Of a DNA stretch of 64,000 nt, positions 32,930-44,320 are shown piece by piece; the first letter of the stretch is position 1; each line of letters starts with the position of its first letter. Position numbers and translations under genes: made by a program. The stretch is from Heterobilharzia americana (taxonomy: Eukaryota > Platyhelminthes > Trematoda > Strigeidida > Schistosomatidae): positions 54,097,491 through 54,161,490 of the forward strand of contig OX104130.1 in NCBI GenBank assembly GCA_944470555.2. The letters run 5' to 3'. The notes below the pieces were generated by a model that worked only from the letters and a program-made list of their open reading frames with translations, did not search any database and was not told where the DNA came from.

Positions 32930-33560
32930 TGGCAAGTTACAATTTAAAGACTACCCTAGGGTGCAATCCTACTGCAGCTAAAGGTTTATGTACGCTTTGG
33001 TTGCTTTGTAAAGCGACAGACTTCACTGATGAAGAAATGTTTAGATTCTACACGCCCATTTAGGTAAGGCCTCATTTAGAGTATTTTACTTAGGCATCTA
33101 CTTTATGCTTCAAAAAGAAAGCTGGTACATTACAACGGCTCCAAATGGTTGCCACTAAACTACTGACAGGTCTTTCCCACCTACTTTTGAAGGGTGGATA
33201 ACAATCGTGAACATTTTATCCTTATCTTATCGTAGGAAAAGGTGTGACCTAATTGTAACCTTCTGAATTTTAAATAATGACTTAAGTATCGACTTGTCTA
33301 ATTTGACTCATACCCTCTGGGAATGATCTACTTAGAGGCCATTATAAAGGTTTCCAAAGCTGTGACAGAATCATATTTGAGTGGACTTCTGGTTCTCTTT
33401 TAGAGTGATCAGTGACTGCAACTTGTTACTGGAATAGATGGTGGCAGCTGCTTCCGAAATTAGATCTTTATAGCAAGAATCAACACAGGCTAATAGCCTA
33501 CTATATTTCTCACTCAAAAATGAAGACTGAATTACAAAATAAGGGGCGGAACCTTAAAAT
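32930..33560 (+). mobile_element. CR1-like LINE C-terminal fragment
   Basis: Frames give VRPHLEYFT (about 33063-33090), LQRLQMVATKLLTGLSHLLL (about 33138-33190), YRRKRCDLIVTF and FSFRVISDCNLLLEWMV-like pieces (about 33230-33440). This is the order of the conserved C-terminal domain after RT in CR1/SR1-type trematode LINEs (VRPHLEY, LExVQRRATKLVPGL, YRRxRGDLI, FSxRVxxxWNxLP). Several frameshifts. A third LINE lineage, distinct from families A and B. Confidence 0.7.
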
Positions 33561-33949
33561 CTTCTATCTTATTACATAGAAAAATGCTCTTGCTTTCACT
33601 ATTCACTTTATATTCTGATTGTCATCTTACATCGAACCGTTAAATTATCCATTGTAAAATTAGGCGTACTTGAAGCCCATCAGAAAGCATACGATAAACT
33701 GACAAACAGACAGGAAGATTAACGTAGACCTTTACACAAAACTGCATCCATCTAAACTGTCAAGCCGCATACCAAGGCATAGTGAGGAAATGGATAGAAA
33801 AAGATTATCATTGAAAAAGACAGAATAAGCTTAGAAGCAATTAATACATGAAGGGTTAAAAGATGATCACAATTTCGAAGATGATAAATAGAGTATATTA
33901 TGATTATTTTTGCGTCAACAGTTGATTCCTATTATCTCTAGGATCCCCA

Positions 33950-34420
33950 TCATTCAGTCTACACCTCCCTATGAAACTCAAACTAGTATTCAGAGACTTC
34001 ATAGATTGTTGCTCCGATCTTGTCTGGTCATCCTTACTTTTCTTCTACATTGATCCTACTTTGAATAGTACCTAACATTGATGTAGTTAGTGGCTTGGTA
34101 TGCGGAACATATGTCAAAACTACCTCAGTCAGTGGAGGTTCAAACCCTCATATAGTGTCTCCACTTCTGTGAATCCATTTATGATCGGGAACGTATCGTC
34201 TCATGGTTTCTACTTCTTTCGACGACCATATCCTAAAGCCATAGAGGAGGACTGATTGAAGTGATATGCAGTGTAGTCAAACAAGTGAAGTTGGAAACTG
34301 GTAAACGGGGTTTATACATCCGAGCTTGTGTTTCATCAGGGCTAATGCGAATTCTTATGTGGATAGAGTCGTCAATGCCACTCACCACTTCTGTCCTTAT
34401 CCATCACATGCAAGGATTTA
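33950..34420 (-). mobile_element. Decayed LINE remnant, probably family B-like
   Basis: The order of sequence words (CAGTCAGTGGAGGTTCAAAC; CGACCATATCCTAAAGCCAT; CATAGAGGAGGACTGATTGA; GCAGTGTAGTC) parallels the minus-strand family B region at 13.33-13.57 kb, which includes VLLYGCETW. Only nucleotide-level resemblance; frames are gone. Confidence 0.45.
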
Positions 34421-35820
34421 GTGCAAATTAGTTCTTTTCCTCTAGAGTCACGAACGGCATAACAAACATACTGAAAATTTTAAGATCAGCATGTTTAGAA
34501 CACCCTTGTTTAGTCAGTATCTTCGCTTAACGAATTTATCTCATCCTAGGTTCTTCCAAAGCATGTTCTATGGATGCTGAAAGCGTTTTGGATTGGGACA
34601 CTGTTTAGCTTCGTCATCTAGAAAAGGGACAACACATACTGACATTTCTATTCTTGAACACCTTTCATCTCCAGACATCTGCCTTCTCCTAGTAGTTCCT
34701 TCAAATTAGGCTTCAGGGTGTCTCCCTACAATGAATACTAAAGACCTTTAACTATCTCATCTATACATAGTCAAATCTTAAACCCGATCTCCGTGTTTAA
34801 AAACATATGCTCACTCGTTACTCTTACCATAGACAAAGTAAACTTTTTATTCTGTCTTTTGGGAATTTTTCATTCTTCTCTTGAACATTCTAGTAATCAC
34901 GTGTCCCTGTCGATTACCAACAGACTGTTATTTTTTTCAATGACTATTCATATGGCTATAGTAAATGAAATCGTTGGAAAAAACGTTTTCTTCTGCTGTT
35001 ACGTTTTTATTTTGTTGCTTGATTGAGAACACATTATATTTCTTAAGACAAGATATAAATTTAAATAGACAATTGTTGTTAGTATCTTTCTCTTCTTGCT
35101 CTACAGTTTTGAGTTCATGACTTTATGAAGCTGTGCTCGCCCATCTAATCCCTCGAATTTCAACCAATGAGTTATGGCTTAAAGTCTTGCTTTACCTAAC
35201 AAGGTCCAAAGAACCATACAGTACTATAAACATCAATTAATCTTAATCCCACTCTGACAGCCGCCGAAAAAATCAGTCCGGTTTTGGTATTTCGCCGTAA
35301 AACTTAGCTATTTTTATAAAATAAAAACAATCAATTGACTATCTCAGCAGTTGCTAGGGTGATAATTGAGGTCACTCAATCCGTTACAGAAAGTGTGGAA
35401 CACTGAAGGAAGGCTTAGTACCCTCTTAGCAACTTTTAAAACAACCAATCGGGTTTATGGACCTCGGCTGAGAAGGGACTTTTTCATAGGATACAAGAAC
35501 GTAGTTTGTTATCTCAACAGTTGTCAGGGTGACCTTTAAAGTCACTCGGTACATTGCTTACTACACGGATATGTCCATATTAGTTGAGTTGCATTCCCAT
35601 TTCATAACTGTGTGAGCTCAATATGTATTATCGTCTCTGATAATGTTAGTCGTCTTTTCGTTTCACGTAAAGACTATCCTGTTTTATTACTGTATTCATC
35701 GCCTAGAACATGAACCTGTTGCATAATTCGACATAAAATATATGCATCTTATTATTCATTGGCAGCCTTATAACCTATACTTACTTACGTCACTGGCAGT
35801 GTCAAAATAATCAATAATTT
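34421..35820. other. No gene recognised; weak ~60-bp direct repeat
   Basis: Blocks at about 35337-35400 (CTATCTCAGCAGTTGCTAGG...GTCACTCAATCCGTTAC) and 35508-35557 (TTATCTCAACAGTTGTCAGG...GTCACTCGGTACATTGC) are imperfect direct repeats 170 bp apart. No coding motif. Confidence 0.45.
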
Positions 35821-35825
35821 ATACG

Positions 35826-36035
35826 GGTGATGATAGAAGATGAAATGATAGTTTGGTCCGTAGCCGGATTTGAACCAGTGACCACCGGGTTTCTGCCCCA
35901 ATGTTCTACCAACGGAGCTATGAGGTCCGACCGCTGACAGATTTTTATTTCTCTTCAATCACCAAGGGTTTTTTCCAACTACTATTTGAATTCATAACGC
36001 GTTACTACCACTTGATCATGTTCACACTGTCTCCC
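35826..36035 (-). mobile_element. tRNA-like repeat element, partial copy, inverted to next
   Basis: Minus strand contains a 74-nt tRNA-like core (35928-35855) with D-arm GCTCCGTTGGTAGAACA, anticodon-type stem ending AACCCGG and T-arm CTGGTTCAAATCCGG. The flanks TTGAAGAGAAATAAAAATCT and GATAGTTTGGTCC match the element at 36.1-36.4 kb in reverse orientation. Only one terminal repeat side is recognisable. Confidence 0.75.
35855..35928 (-). other. tRNA-like sequence (not a functional tRNA gene)
   Basis: Good internal A and B boxes, but the acceptor stem pairs poorly and the anticodon stem relies on G-T pairs. Part of a repeated element, so best read as a tRNA-derived promoter. Confidence 0.65.
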
Positions 36036-36096
36036 TAGTAAGGACTCCTCATCCCAATGGAAATGTACCTGAATTAGAGAGATGGAGCATAATATT

Positions 36097-36389
36097 GATT
36101 ATCACTTGACTACCTAAGATAGCCGTAGTTTGGTAGACTATATCAAGCGGTAGTAATGCATCACGAATTTACATGGTATTTGGGCAAAACGCTTGGTGAT
36201 TGAAGTGAAATAAAAATCTAGTCAGCAGTCGGACCTGGAAGTTCAGTTGGTAGAACACCGGGCCAGTAACCCGGTGGTCGCTGGTTTGAATCCGGCCGTG
36301 ATCCAAATTTTCATTTCACCTTCAATCACCACCCAGTAACAATATTAGCCTACCAAACTACGGTTATCTCAGGTAGTCAAATGATAACC
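36097..36389 (+). mobile_element. TIR-bounded tRNA-like element
   Basis: About 41-bp terminal inverted repeats: 36097-36137 (GATTATCACTTGACTACCTA ...) and 36348-36389 (... AGGTAGTCAAATGATAACC). They enclose a tRNA-like core at 36231-36304. There is no coding capacity. The combination of DNA-transposon-like inverted ends with a Pol III-type core is unusual. Confidence 0.7.
36231..36304 (+). other. tRNA-like sequence inside TIR element
   Basis: D-arm AGTTCAGTTGGTAGAACA, perfect anticodon-type stem CCGGG/CCCGG with seven-base loop CCAGTAA, T-arm CTGGTTTGAATCCGG. The acceptor stem is mismatched and loop position 33 is C, so it is not a standard tRNA. Confidence 0.7.
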
Positions 36390-36399
36390 AGTAATTCAT

Positions 36400-37094
36400 T
36401 TTTCAAAATTAGTCGGATATAATCGTCATTGACCCTTAATACTCTCTGTTGGAAGTAAGATTCGAACGGTGCCTTTACAGCATTAGGTCACTTATGAACA
36501 CATTCTTACACTTAAAACTGTAGAGCTTAAAAAGGAGATTTAGTTGAAAACGATTATCTAATAAAATACATCTGATTCTGAATATATAAAATGATTTTCA
36601 AACATTGGTTTGTCTTTTATATAGACTTGTAGCTGTTTCCTTTAATGTCAGCGATGCATATAGTGAATCAAGTAACCCAGTACTTTGTAAAGCTTCAAAG
36701 TGATGGAAATCTCTATTCATTATCTATCATAGGAAAAAGCTTTCAATTACAAAATATCTGTCTCCATCATGATGTAACAGATTTTCAAAAATGCTTATAA
36801 TAATGAAGTAAGTCTTCTTCTTTTTAAATCGCATATTCTGTATCGATCGAAAATTCATAAATCAATAACAAGTAATAATATACTGTACTAAAATGAACAT
36901 ATATTAATATGTCTCAAGTATAAAACTTGTTAGATGCTATTTAACCTAAATTCTATGTTCCACTATCTTGTGAATGAAGCTTGTTTCGCTTACCTTTTTA
37001 TCCATTGCTTCCGAAATGATCGCAATATTGTTGTTCGAACTATGAAAACGTGGAGTAGTGATAAAATGAATATCAGTTAGTGCAATGAGCTTAG
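36400..37094. other. No gene recognised
   Basis: AT-rich spacer. Confidence 0.5.
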
Positions 37095-37200
37095 TGTTGG
37101 CTAGCAGTGCAATTCTGGACATACGTTTCATCTTATTAGGGACTTGTCAGCTGCATATACTTGTATCTCAGTGAAACTTGAACCAGTTTTATTGTCTTTA
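37095..37200 (-). mobile_element. Sm-alpha-like SINE remnant with degenerate hammerhead
   Basis: Minus strand: CTGACAAGTCCCTAATAAGATGAAACGTATGTCCAG (37157-37122). The GAAAC box is intact and CTGACAA is one base off consensus; stem III ACGT is palindromic. Stem II retains only part of its pairing. Confidence 0.65.
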
Positions 37201-38620
37201 ATAAGTCTACGTCAGGAAAGCGATTGAAATGAGATTGCCTTCATTCATTGTAGGCAACTCTAAGAATCTGGATTCAAACATCATTCAGCTGAAGCATTTA
37301 GATTCATTACTCGTAAAATATTAATGATGATTAGGTGAATGACAACAATTATTTTACGAAAAACGTCAGGTCTCGTTACACATAATAATGAAGCCGTAAC
37401 ACTGACACTGCAAACTGATCCATATTACCACTTCATTCTGAATATCCTTTGAAATCCTCCTCTTCACTTTATCACAAAATAATTCAGTGAAGAAGGTTTT
37501 CTTTCCGAAACACCATTTTTACTAGCTGTACAATCGTATTTACAACAATACTGAACAAGTGAGTGTGTTGTTGGTCAACAGGTTAACACTATGTCATCAA
37601 AAAAGGAATTTTCCGGAAGGAGATAGTTAATCATCTCTAGGTTTAGAGATAGATTGCATAATCACAAGGTATGCAAGAGGAAGTATGCAGTGAGATGAAT
37701 ATTGAAGTAATAGAGAAAATTAAGGAAAGCCTATTTCCACAAAGAAATAAGATAATGGAAGTACTTCTTCTGTACATAGAGCTTTGGATTGCTAACACCT
37801 CTGATATTCATAACTAATGAATCACTATTCCTTTTAAAGTCACTTGGCTTGATTGTGTATGGGATATTGAAAAAAGGATGTGGGGAAGCGAAATGATCAG
37901 ATATGAGCAAATAATTCAAGGTGGAGCGTTTTCTTGACTTACGTTCTTCTCTAGACAGATAAGGAATACAGCGATGACAGATGCATTTGAAAAGATTGTG
38001 CATATCCAGCTGCATATGATCACGTAAACTAATAGACACACATAGATGCAGTCCAAAGCGGCAGCTTTTCCTCTACGCCTGCTAGAATCAACTGCAACTG
38101 GAGAAGATCCTTTCCAATTCAGTGATATAGATTGTTTTCTTCATTGCTTAGAAAGGCTATTATTCAGCAGTTCTGCTGCGTTGTCCACTGTAAATTTCAT
38201 ATAGATGAAGCAGATTTTCTTGTGAACAGTAAGAATTATTTTTTGTCCCTTTTTTGGATTTATACTTTTTTAGCAAGTCGAAGAGGTAACCATTCTGAAG
38301 AAGTACTTTCCGAAAATACTGCATTTCTTCGTTTATTGTGTCATCCATGCATATTCTTCTTATTCTCGTGCATAATGAATCAATTAGGATTCTTCCTTAG
38401 AATTAGAAATCTAGTGCTTGAACATTCCAAGTTTGTTTCCTTTACATTGACCATCTATTCAAATCAAACGAAACATCAAGAAAATGAAATCCTGAAATCT
38501 CCATGCCCACCGCAATGCTAATAAAGGGATAACAATCACATAACTAGAGTGGAATGGTTTCATGATCAATGTTATCATTAAATGCGATGAAAGTATCACC
38601 CATATAACTACTATGTATAT
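37201..38620. other. No gene recognised
   Basis: AT-rich. Frames at 37731-38039 (minus, 102 aa) and 38132-38521 (plus, 129 aa) are the longest but show no motif that I recognise; both may be chance. Confidence 0.45.
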
Positions 38621-39303
38621 GAAACTGATTGATAAATGGGTGATGTATGATGTTTCCTTAGTTGACCATAAAACAATCTGCTAAAAGGCCACCTGAAAAT
38701 CACCACATCAATGCTACTCCATCATATTCTCCATAAAACTCATTACTGAATTAGGATCACATACTAAAAATGAAACATTCAACTTACATTAATTCGATTC
38801 TCTCCATCGCCTAATTCTCACTGTCCTGATGCTTGTTTAAGCAGTCTGTCATATGTCTATCTTATTGTCATCAATTCTGTAGAGGAGTGGACAATAGATT
38901 TGAAGATAATTGTAGAAGTCTGTTCTGTTCTCACTGCATCTACAACAAAGGTAGACAGATATCATCTAAAGAAGAATGATGAATACACTAGAAATTTTAT
39001 TCTTACGTGTGAAGTAGAAGGAATATACTGGAAAGCCTAAATATTCGATTGTTGAGACATCAATCGATGTTTCCTTGTTTGACATTTTGAGGAATATAAG
39101 AGATCAACTGGAATGGATAGATAGAAGGATGGATTAAATGTTCACTGATGTGAAGGCCCCATTCTGGTGGTCTGATATTGGTTTCCAACTTTACTTACTG
39201 AATAATGAATCTCAAACAAACGAATATCTTACTTGTAAATGTGGCATCTATGATTCCCATCTCACACATATATCTGTAGAAAGGTGTATGTTGAATAGAC
39301 TGA
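38621..39303 (+). repeat. Left arm of 0.68-kb inverted repeat
   Basis: Reverse complement of 41590-42269 almost base for base; for example GGCCACCTGAAAATCACCAC (38688) and ATCGATGTTTCCTTGTTTGA (39063) both occur complemented in the right arm. Ends about 30 bp before the first PLE reverse-transcriptase motif. Confidence 0.92.
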
Positions 39304-39324
39304 TGTATACATAGAAGTGGGTAG

Positions 39325-40290
39325 GAAAATGGTTAGCTTCGATTTAACAAGTCTTTATACCAAAATATTAACCAATTTGGAAATGTAAGCAGTCAGAAAT
39401 CAACTAAATACTAACTCAGAACTTACTTATAGAACTAAGATATCGGTTGACGAAGTTATATCAGGTCTACAGTTGTGCCTGACCTCCATAAGCAACAGCA
39501 GTGGGATCGCCAATATCTCCAACCGTAGCAGACATCTTTACTCATAGTTGGAAGCTCATAGCTTTACAAACATTTAATCGTGTACCAAAGATATGGTTGT
39601 GATATGCGGATGATACATTTATTGTGTTGAAATCGGAACAAATCGACAGTTTCCTCATACAGTGGTAGGAGCAATCCAATTCGCCTACGAAGTTGGAAAT
39701 GAACAAGGAGAATTACCTATGTTGGACTGTCGATTAAAAGGAAGAAGAGATAGTGGTTTAGATACTACCGTCTTCAAGAAGCCGACACATTTGAATGGGT
39801 ATCTAGACTTCAGGTCATCTCACCCAATATCATTTGAGGCGGGTTTAGTCAAATTTCTAAATGACAGAGCTGAAAAAACTCATCAGTCATTGTAAAGGTT
39901 TAAACAAGGAAATGAAACACATAACAGAAGAGCTAATAATCAATAAGTATACTTTACAGTTTATTCAGAAATTCGTACGAAAACATAAGAAACAAATTAA
40001 TCACAATAATACGAATAAAAATAATGGCGAAAACACGAGTATAAAAAAGTTCAAAGCCTTTCTTTTGTAACTGTATAAGGAAGGAACATCAGGAACTTTA
40101 CGCAGTATCCTCAACAACGTTGGAATTAGGTTGGCATTTAAACCTACAAACTAACTCAGATATAAGCTTTGTCAGCTGGCTTAAGGATACAATAGATCCA
40201 ACTAAGCAAAATGCAATGACTATGGGATCAAGTACATAGGTCAAACGAGACAGCCGGTTGGGGTCATTTAGATTAGCGGAACAGAAGAAT
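39325..40290 (+). mobile_element. PLE reverse transcriptase to GIY-YIG start, between inverted repeats
   Basis: Plus strand: VSFDLTSLYTKI (39332 onwards), the RT entry motif; YADDTFIVLKSEQI with catalytic YADD at 39603-39614; ELPMLDCRLKGRRDSGLDTT (39713-39772) and THLNGYLDFRSSHPISFEAG (39787-39846). Then TSGTLRSILNNVGIRLAFKPTN (about 40088-40153) and NDYGIKYIGQTRQPVG (about 40215-40262), the start of GIY-YIG with its GIY...YIG tyrosines. Frameshifts occur at about 39545, 39660, 39870 and 40070. Sequence after 40.3 kb is not PLE-like, so the endonuclease is cut short. Confidence 0.88.
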
Positions 40291-40790
40291 TTAGCTAAAT
40301 ATAGAATTCAATTTATGATTCAATTTGGAGGTTTGTGGGGAGTAATTTATTTCAAGTTGATATTCATCCGTAAAATAAAACCTCGGATATCTAGATATCA
40401 GCTGTTTTATTCTAGTATTGGACTCGTTATGGTAGGAAGTGGTCTAAATGGAAGCTAACATTTAAGTCATCAGACGTTAAGGTAGAAGTTTTGGATTCCA
40501 ATTTTTGTTTCATGTCATTAGGTGGTCAAGAAAAATCTTATTGGACAATTTATCCTACAGTTTACCAATCAGAGTTGGTCATTTAACTTTTGACCTAGTG
40601 GTTTTTATATGTTCATGAAATCTGTATATAAATGAGGCATTTTTGTCAAATAAAGTGCCTGCTATGTAGCCATAGGCTGGTTTTTGTCTTCTAGTTTTTA
40701 CGACTCAGTGGAGTATAAGGCTCTGAAAGAGAATAGCTGCTGTTCATATTCAGTGCAAGTGTCTCATGGCATTAGTGCCGTTTATGTATT
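40291..40790. other. No gene recognised
   Basis: Spacer inside the inverted repeat; no motif. Confidence 0.45.
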
Positions 40791-40797
40791 TATTATA

Positions 40798-40905
40798 ATT
40801 CACTGGGTTACTTCACCTTAGAAGTGTGCACCCATGACCTCAATAGAGATCGGATCTATGAATTTCACGTTCCGTGGCCAGCATTTCGCCATTCAGCTAG
40901 TGGTT
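40798..40905 (-). mobile_element. Hammerhead SINE (family II), partial minus copy of pair
   Basis: GTGTGCACCCATGACCTCAATAGAGATCGGAT and CGTTCCGTGGCCAGCATTTCGCC follow the family's tRNA-like half. The hammerhead portion is largely lost. Confidence 0.7.
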
Positions 40906-41025
40906 CGGAATCCAATGGTGAATATTTTACTGCTTCTGCCATTTCATTTCGAATAAGCACTGGATAGTAATTCAGTTTAAAGATTTGAAGGACGAATTAG
41001 TACAAGTAGGAACATGTGGACCATT

Positions 41026-41219
41026 AAATTCCGACGCAGTGACTTTGTAGTAATGTGCTGGATGTGAAAAGGGAAGGACCTGAGTTCTATCTCCCTGCAC
41101 AGTCATGGGTCCACTCTGCTGAGGAGTGAAATGCCAAGATGAAACACATGTTCAATGCTCCCAGCTTTCCAATGGTTCTCCGACTGATGTCAGTCCGGGA
41201 TGAGTACCAACTTGAAATG
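41026..41219 (+). mobile_element. Hammerhead SINE (family II), plus copy of pair
   Basis: A-box region CGCAGTGACTTTGTAGTAATGTGCTGG (41035-41061), B-box region CCTGAGTTCTATCTCC. The hammerhead part (about 41114-41160) keeps CTGAGGA and GATGAAAC, but stem II is replaced by AAATGCCAAGAT and does not pair well. The tail is GATGAGTACCAACTTGAAAT. Confidence 0.75.
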
Positions 41220-41589
41220 AATTCATGATTCATATGACATGAAGTGACACTACTTGACTGAAGTAGATTAGCTTCACTTATGTGTAATATTAAGCCAGTT
41301 ACACTGAGCTTACGGTTTGGAAAGTCTGTCATCAAGTTCCTGAATATTATATCATGGATAAGTAACATACAGAAAAGACTGACAAACATTTCTAGTGTCT
41401 TATGGCTTCGAAAATTAAATTGTTAAGTTTGTCTGTAAAAGTCCTAACCAAAAGTGGGTAAAATTGGAACTCCTTGTTTGTTCATTGAGTATTGAGATGC
41501 TCAGTTTCTATCAAATATCAGATCCTTAACTGTTTTCGAATGAAGATTTCTTGAAAAGTAGCATAAAAAATACATTAAATGCTCTTCTC

Positions 41590-42269
41590 TCAGTCCATTC
41601 AACATACACCTTTCTACAGATATATGTGTGAGATGGGAATCATAGATGCCACATTTACAAGTAAGATATTCGTTTGTTTGAGATTCATTATTCAGTAATA
41701 AAGTTGGAAACCAATATCAGACCACCAGAATGGGGCCTCACATCAGTGAACATTTAATCCATCCTTCTATCTATCCATTCCAGTTGATCTCTTATATTCC
41801 TCAAAATGTCAAACAAGGAAACATCGATTGATGTCTCAACAATCGAATATTTAGGCTTTCCAGTATATTCCTTCTACTTCACACGTAAGAATAAAATTTC
41901 TAGTGTATTCATCATTCTTCTTTAGATGATATCTGTCTACCTTTGTTGTAGATGCAGTGAGAACAGAACAGACTTCTACAATTATCTTCAAATCTATTGT
42001 CCACTCCTCTACAGAATTGATGACAATAAGATAGACATATGACAGACTGCTTAAACAAGCATCAGGACAGTGAGAATTAGGCGATGGAGAGAATCGAATT
42101 AATGTAAGTTGAATGTTTCATTTTTAGTATGTGATCCTAATTCAGTAATGAGTTTTATGGAGAATATGATGGGGTAGCATTGATGTGGTGATTTTCAGGT
42201 GGCCTTTTAGCAGACTGTTTCATGGTCAACTAAGGAAACATCATACAACACCCATTTATTAATCAGTTC
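41590..42269 (-). repeat. Right arm of 0.68-kb inverted repeat
   Basis: Reverse complement of 38621-39303. Only scattered differences are visible (for example CTACCCCATC versus CTACTCCATC). The 2.29-kb interval between arms holds the PLE and a SINE pair. Confidence 0.92.
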
Positions 42270-42956
42270 TAATCAGTGTGATGTAAAAACTGTACAGTCG
42301 TTTTATTTGCTTGTGGCCAGTCTCACAGAGCCAAATTGTTCTGATCTCCTGAATTTGGTAATCTGGACTTAGTTGACCAATGGGCCTATAATAGGATGAA
42401 CAATTTGCAAATGATTCGCAAACTGCGCGGTCTTTGTCCTCCCTTCTTCACCGTGTGATTTATTTTAATTACTCAAGTAATTCAGTAGTATTTTTCAAGA
42501 GGTTAAAGTAGTTTTTTAAAGGAACTAGGCCGGAGTATTCAGAGTAAAATATGTCAATTTGATTTTAGATACACTTTTTTTACTTAAGCCCTGGAATTTA
42601 CAAAGGGAATGGTATGCGAAGAATGCAGTAACACACGCGCACACATCTTAGTAATTATGCAAACAGGATAATCATTACGCACTGTATTTTAATTGTAAAA
42701 CATTGTACTAGCAAACAAAAATCGAATACACTGTGCATTGTTTACTTGTTGAAATCTGAACTGTTTAAAACAAAGGAGAAGTGGTAATAAAATGATAAAG
42801 TGATCTACACTGAAACGGAAAAACTTTTGTTTTTACGTAAGAAGTAGGAGTAATTGAACATCAGTCAAATAGTTAGAAGGAAACGAACAGAAAGAGTAAA
42901 GTGATTTGCTTTCAGAAATTAGTTTCGTTCAAAATAAAGCGGTTGCGATATGTTTC

Positions 42957-42960
<4 letters not shown>
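42270..42960. other. No gene recognised
   Basis: AT-rich; no motif. Confidence 0.5.

Positions 42961-42961
<1 letters not shown>

Positions 42962-43031
<70 letters not shown>
42962..43031. repeat. (TA)n microsatellite, ~34 units
   Basis: Uninterrupted TATATA run; the IYIYIY frame through it is an artefact. Confidence 0.97.
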
Positions 43032-43032
<1 letters not shown>

Positions 43033-44220
43033 TAGACTTGAACAGTAACGTTTGGCTTCACGCTTGTCTGTCACTCGGTTCCTTGAGAACTTGAAGAAGC
43101 AAGAAAACTATAGAAATATTTACTGTCAAGTCACAACATTTGCAAAAAGTAACGATGAAAGTATGCTTTCAACGACCCTGATAGTTTCTAGGACACTTAG
43201 AAAGTGAAAATCTTACACTTATGATCTGGTTATTTTTCTGTGAATTTTCGGTATGCCATAAGTATTGCGAAAGCTTTCAAGGAATTCTGGGTTTCTTTGA
43301 GAAATCTAGGAGATATTGATTCAGTGTATAACAGACCGCATTCAGTTTGCTTCATGATTCAGAAAAATAAAAGAATGTACTTTGCTGGAGATAACTCTAT
43401 TGCATTTCCTGTTGTTTTTAGTGAAAGCGGTGTCATCAAATGAAATTAACCTTGTTGATCCCACAAATTCTTGGTTAAATTTAATAAGGGAAACCACTAT
43501 GTGAGTAAATCACTTGCAGTACGGAAATCCACCTGATGTCACATGAAAACCTATAGCTATGGTGTTAGTTATCAAGTCCGCCTTCGTTATGTAGATAAGC
43601 CAACAAATAATCTTGATTACAACATGAAATCCTTAATTTCTGTTAAAACTTGAGCTACTGATAAAATATTTGAGTAGTTCAACAACCAAGTAAAATATTT
43701 CTCCAAAAACTATGGGAAGGAATTAACTGAAACTAAAGCGAAAAGCGAGCATAATTTAGATATTATACACATAACTCATGTAGAATGATTTAAGTCTTTT
43801 GAAGACAAAAAGTATCCATTTCGGTTGACCACACTTAAAATAAGGTTATCAAATCCCTGTCGAAACAGTGATAGCAGAGTTTATTTCACTCAGCTCTGTG
43901 CTCTATTCCGGATTTCATTACTATACTAGAAAAAAATCTTCACTACTAGATTAGAATATAAGTAGGTGTTCAGAATTTGTCCTCATGTACCAAATCAGTT
44001 TGGCACGATGCTTTCAAGTCTGTTTAGGTGTCCTCATAAGTTTTTTTTAGTAGGCATGCCTGCCTACGCAATGCTGTTTAACTTAACACTAATCCCATTA
44101 ATGCTAACATGTAACTTTTCACTAACCGACTAAAAGATTTAATCTGTATTTTCATGTATTAATCGCTGGTTGATCTGAGCACCAAGCACTTGATTATTTA
44201 GCAGTATCCATAGTGTTATA
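43032..44220. other. No gene recognised
   Basis: A 67-aa plus frame (43240-43443) looks less repetitive than its surroundings, but I recognise no family and see no splice context that would confirm it. Confidence 0.4.
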
Positions 44221-44224
44221 CTGA

Positions 44225-44320
44225 TCTTGGTGACTAGCAGAAGAATTCAGGACGCGCGTTTTGTCCTGTTTGGAAGTCGTCAGCTAGAAGTACATGCAGT
44301 ATTCAGCAGTATTCATACAG
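44225..44320 (-). mobile_element. Sm-alpha-like SINE remnant with near-complete hammerhead
   Basis: Minus strand: GCTGACGACTTCCAAACAGGACAAAACGCGCGTCCTGAATTC (44285-44244). CTGACGA fits CUGANGA and stem III ACGC/GCGT is perfect, but GAAA has become AAAA (G12 lost), which should abolish cleavage. Confidence 0.75.

Noticed and set aside
35855..36304. Two functional tRNA genes
   Set aside because: Acceptor stems pair badly, one anticodon loop has C at position 33, and both cores are part of repeated elements.
38132..38521. 129-aa plus-strand frame
   Set aside because: Longest frame in its region, but no motif, no splice context and AT-rich composition; treated as chance.
42906..43094. 62-aa frame with IYIYIY run
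   Set aside because: Translation of the pure (TA)n repeat at 42962-43031.
43240..43443. 67-aa plus-strand frame as a gene
   Set aside because: Looks somewhat protein-like, but no family, splice sites or homologous copy was recognised.
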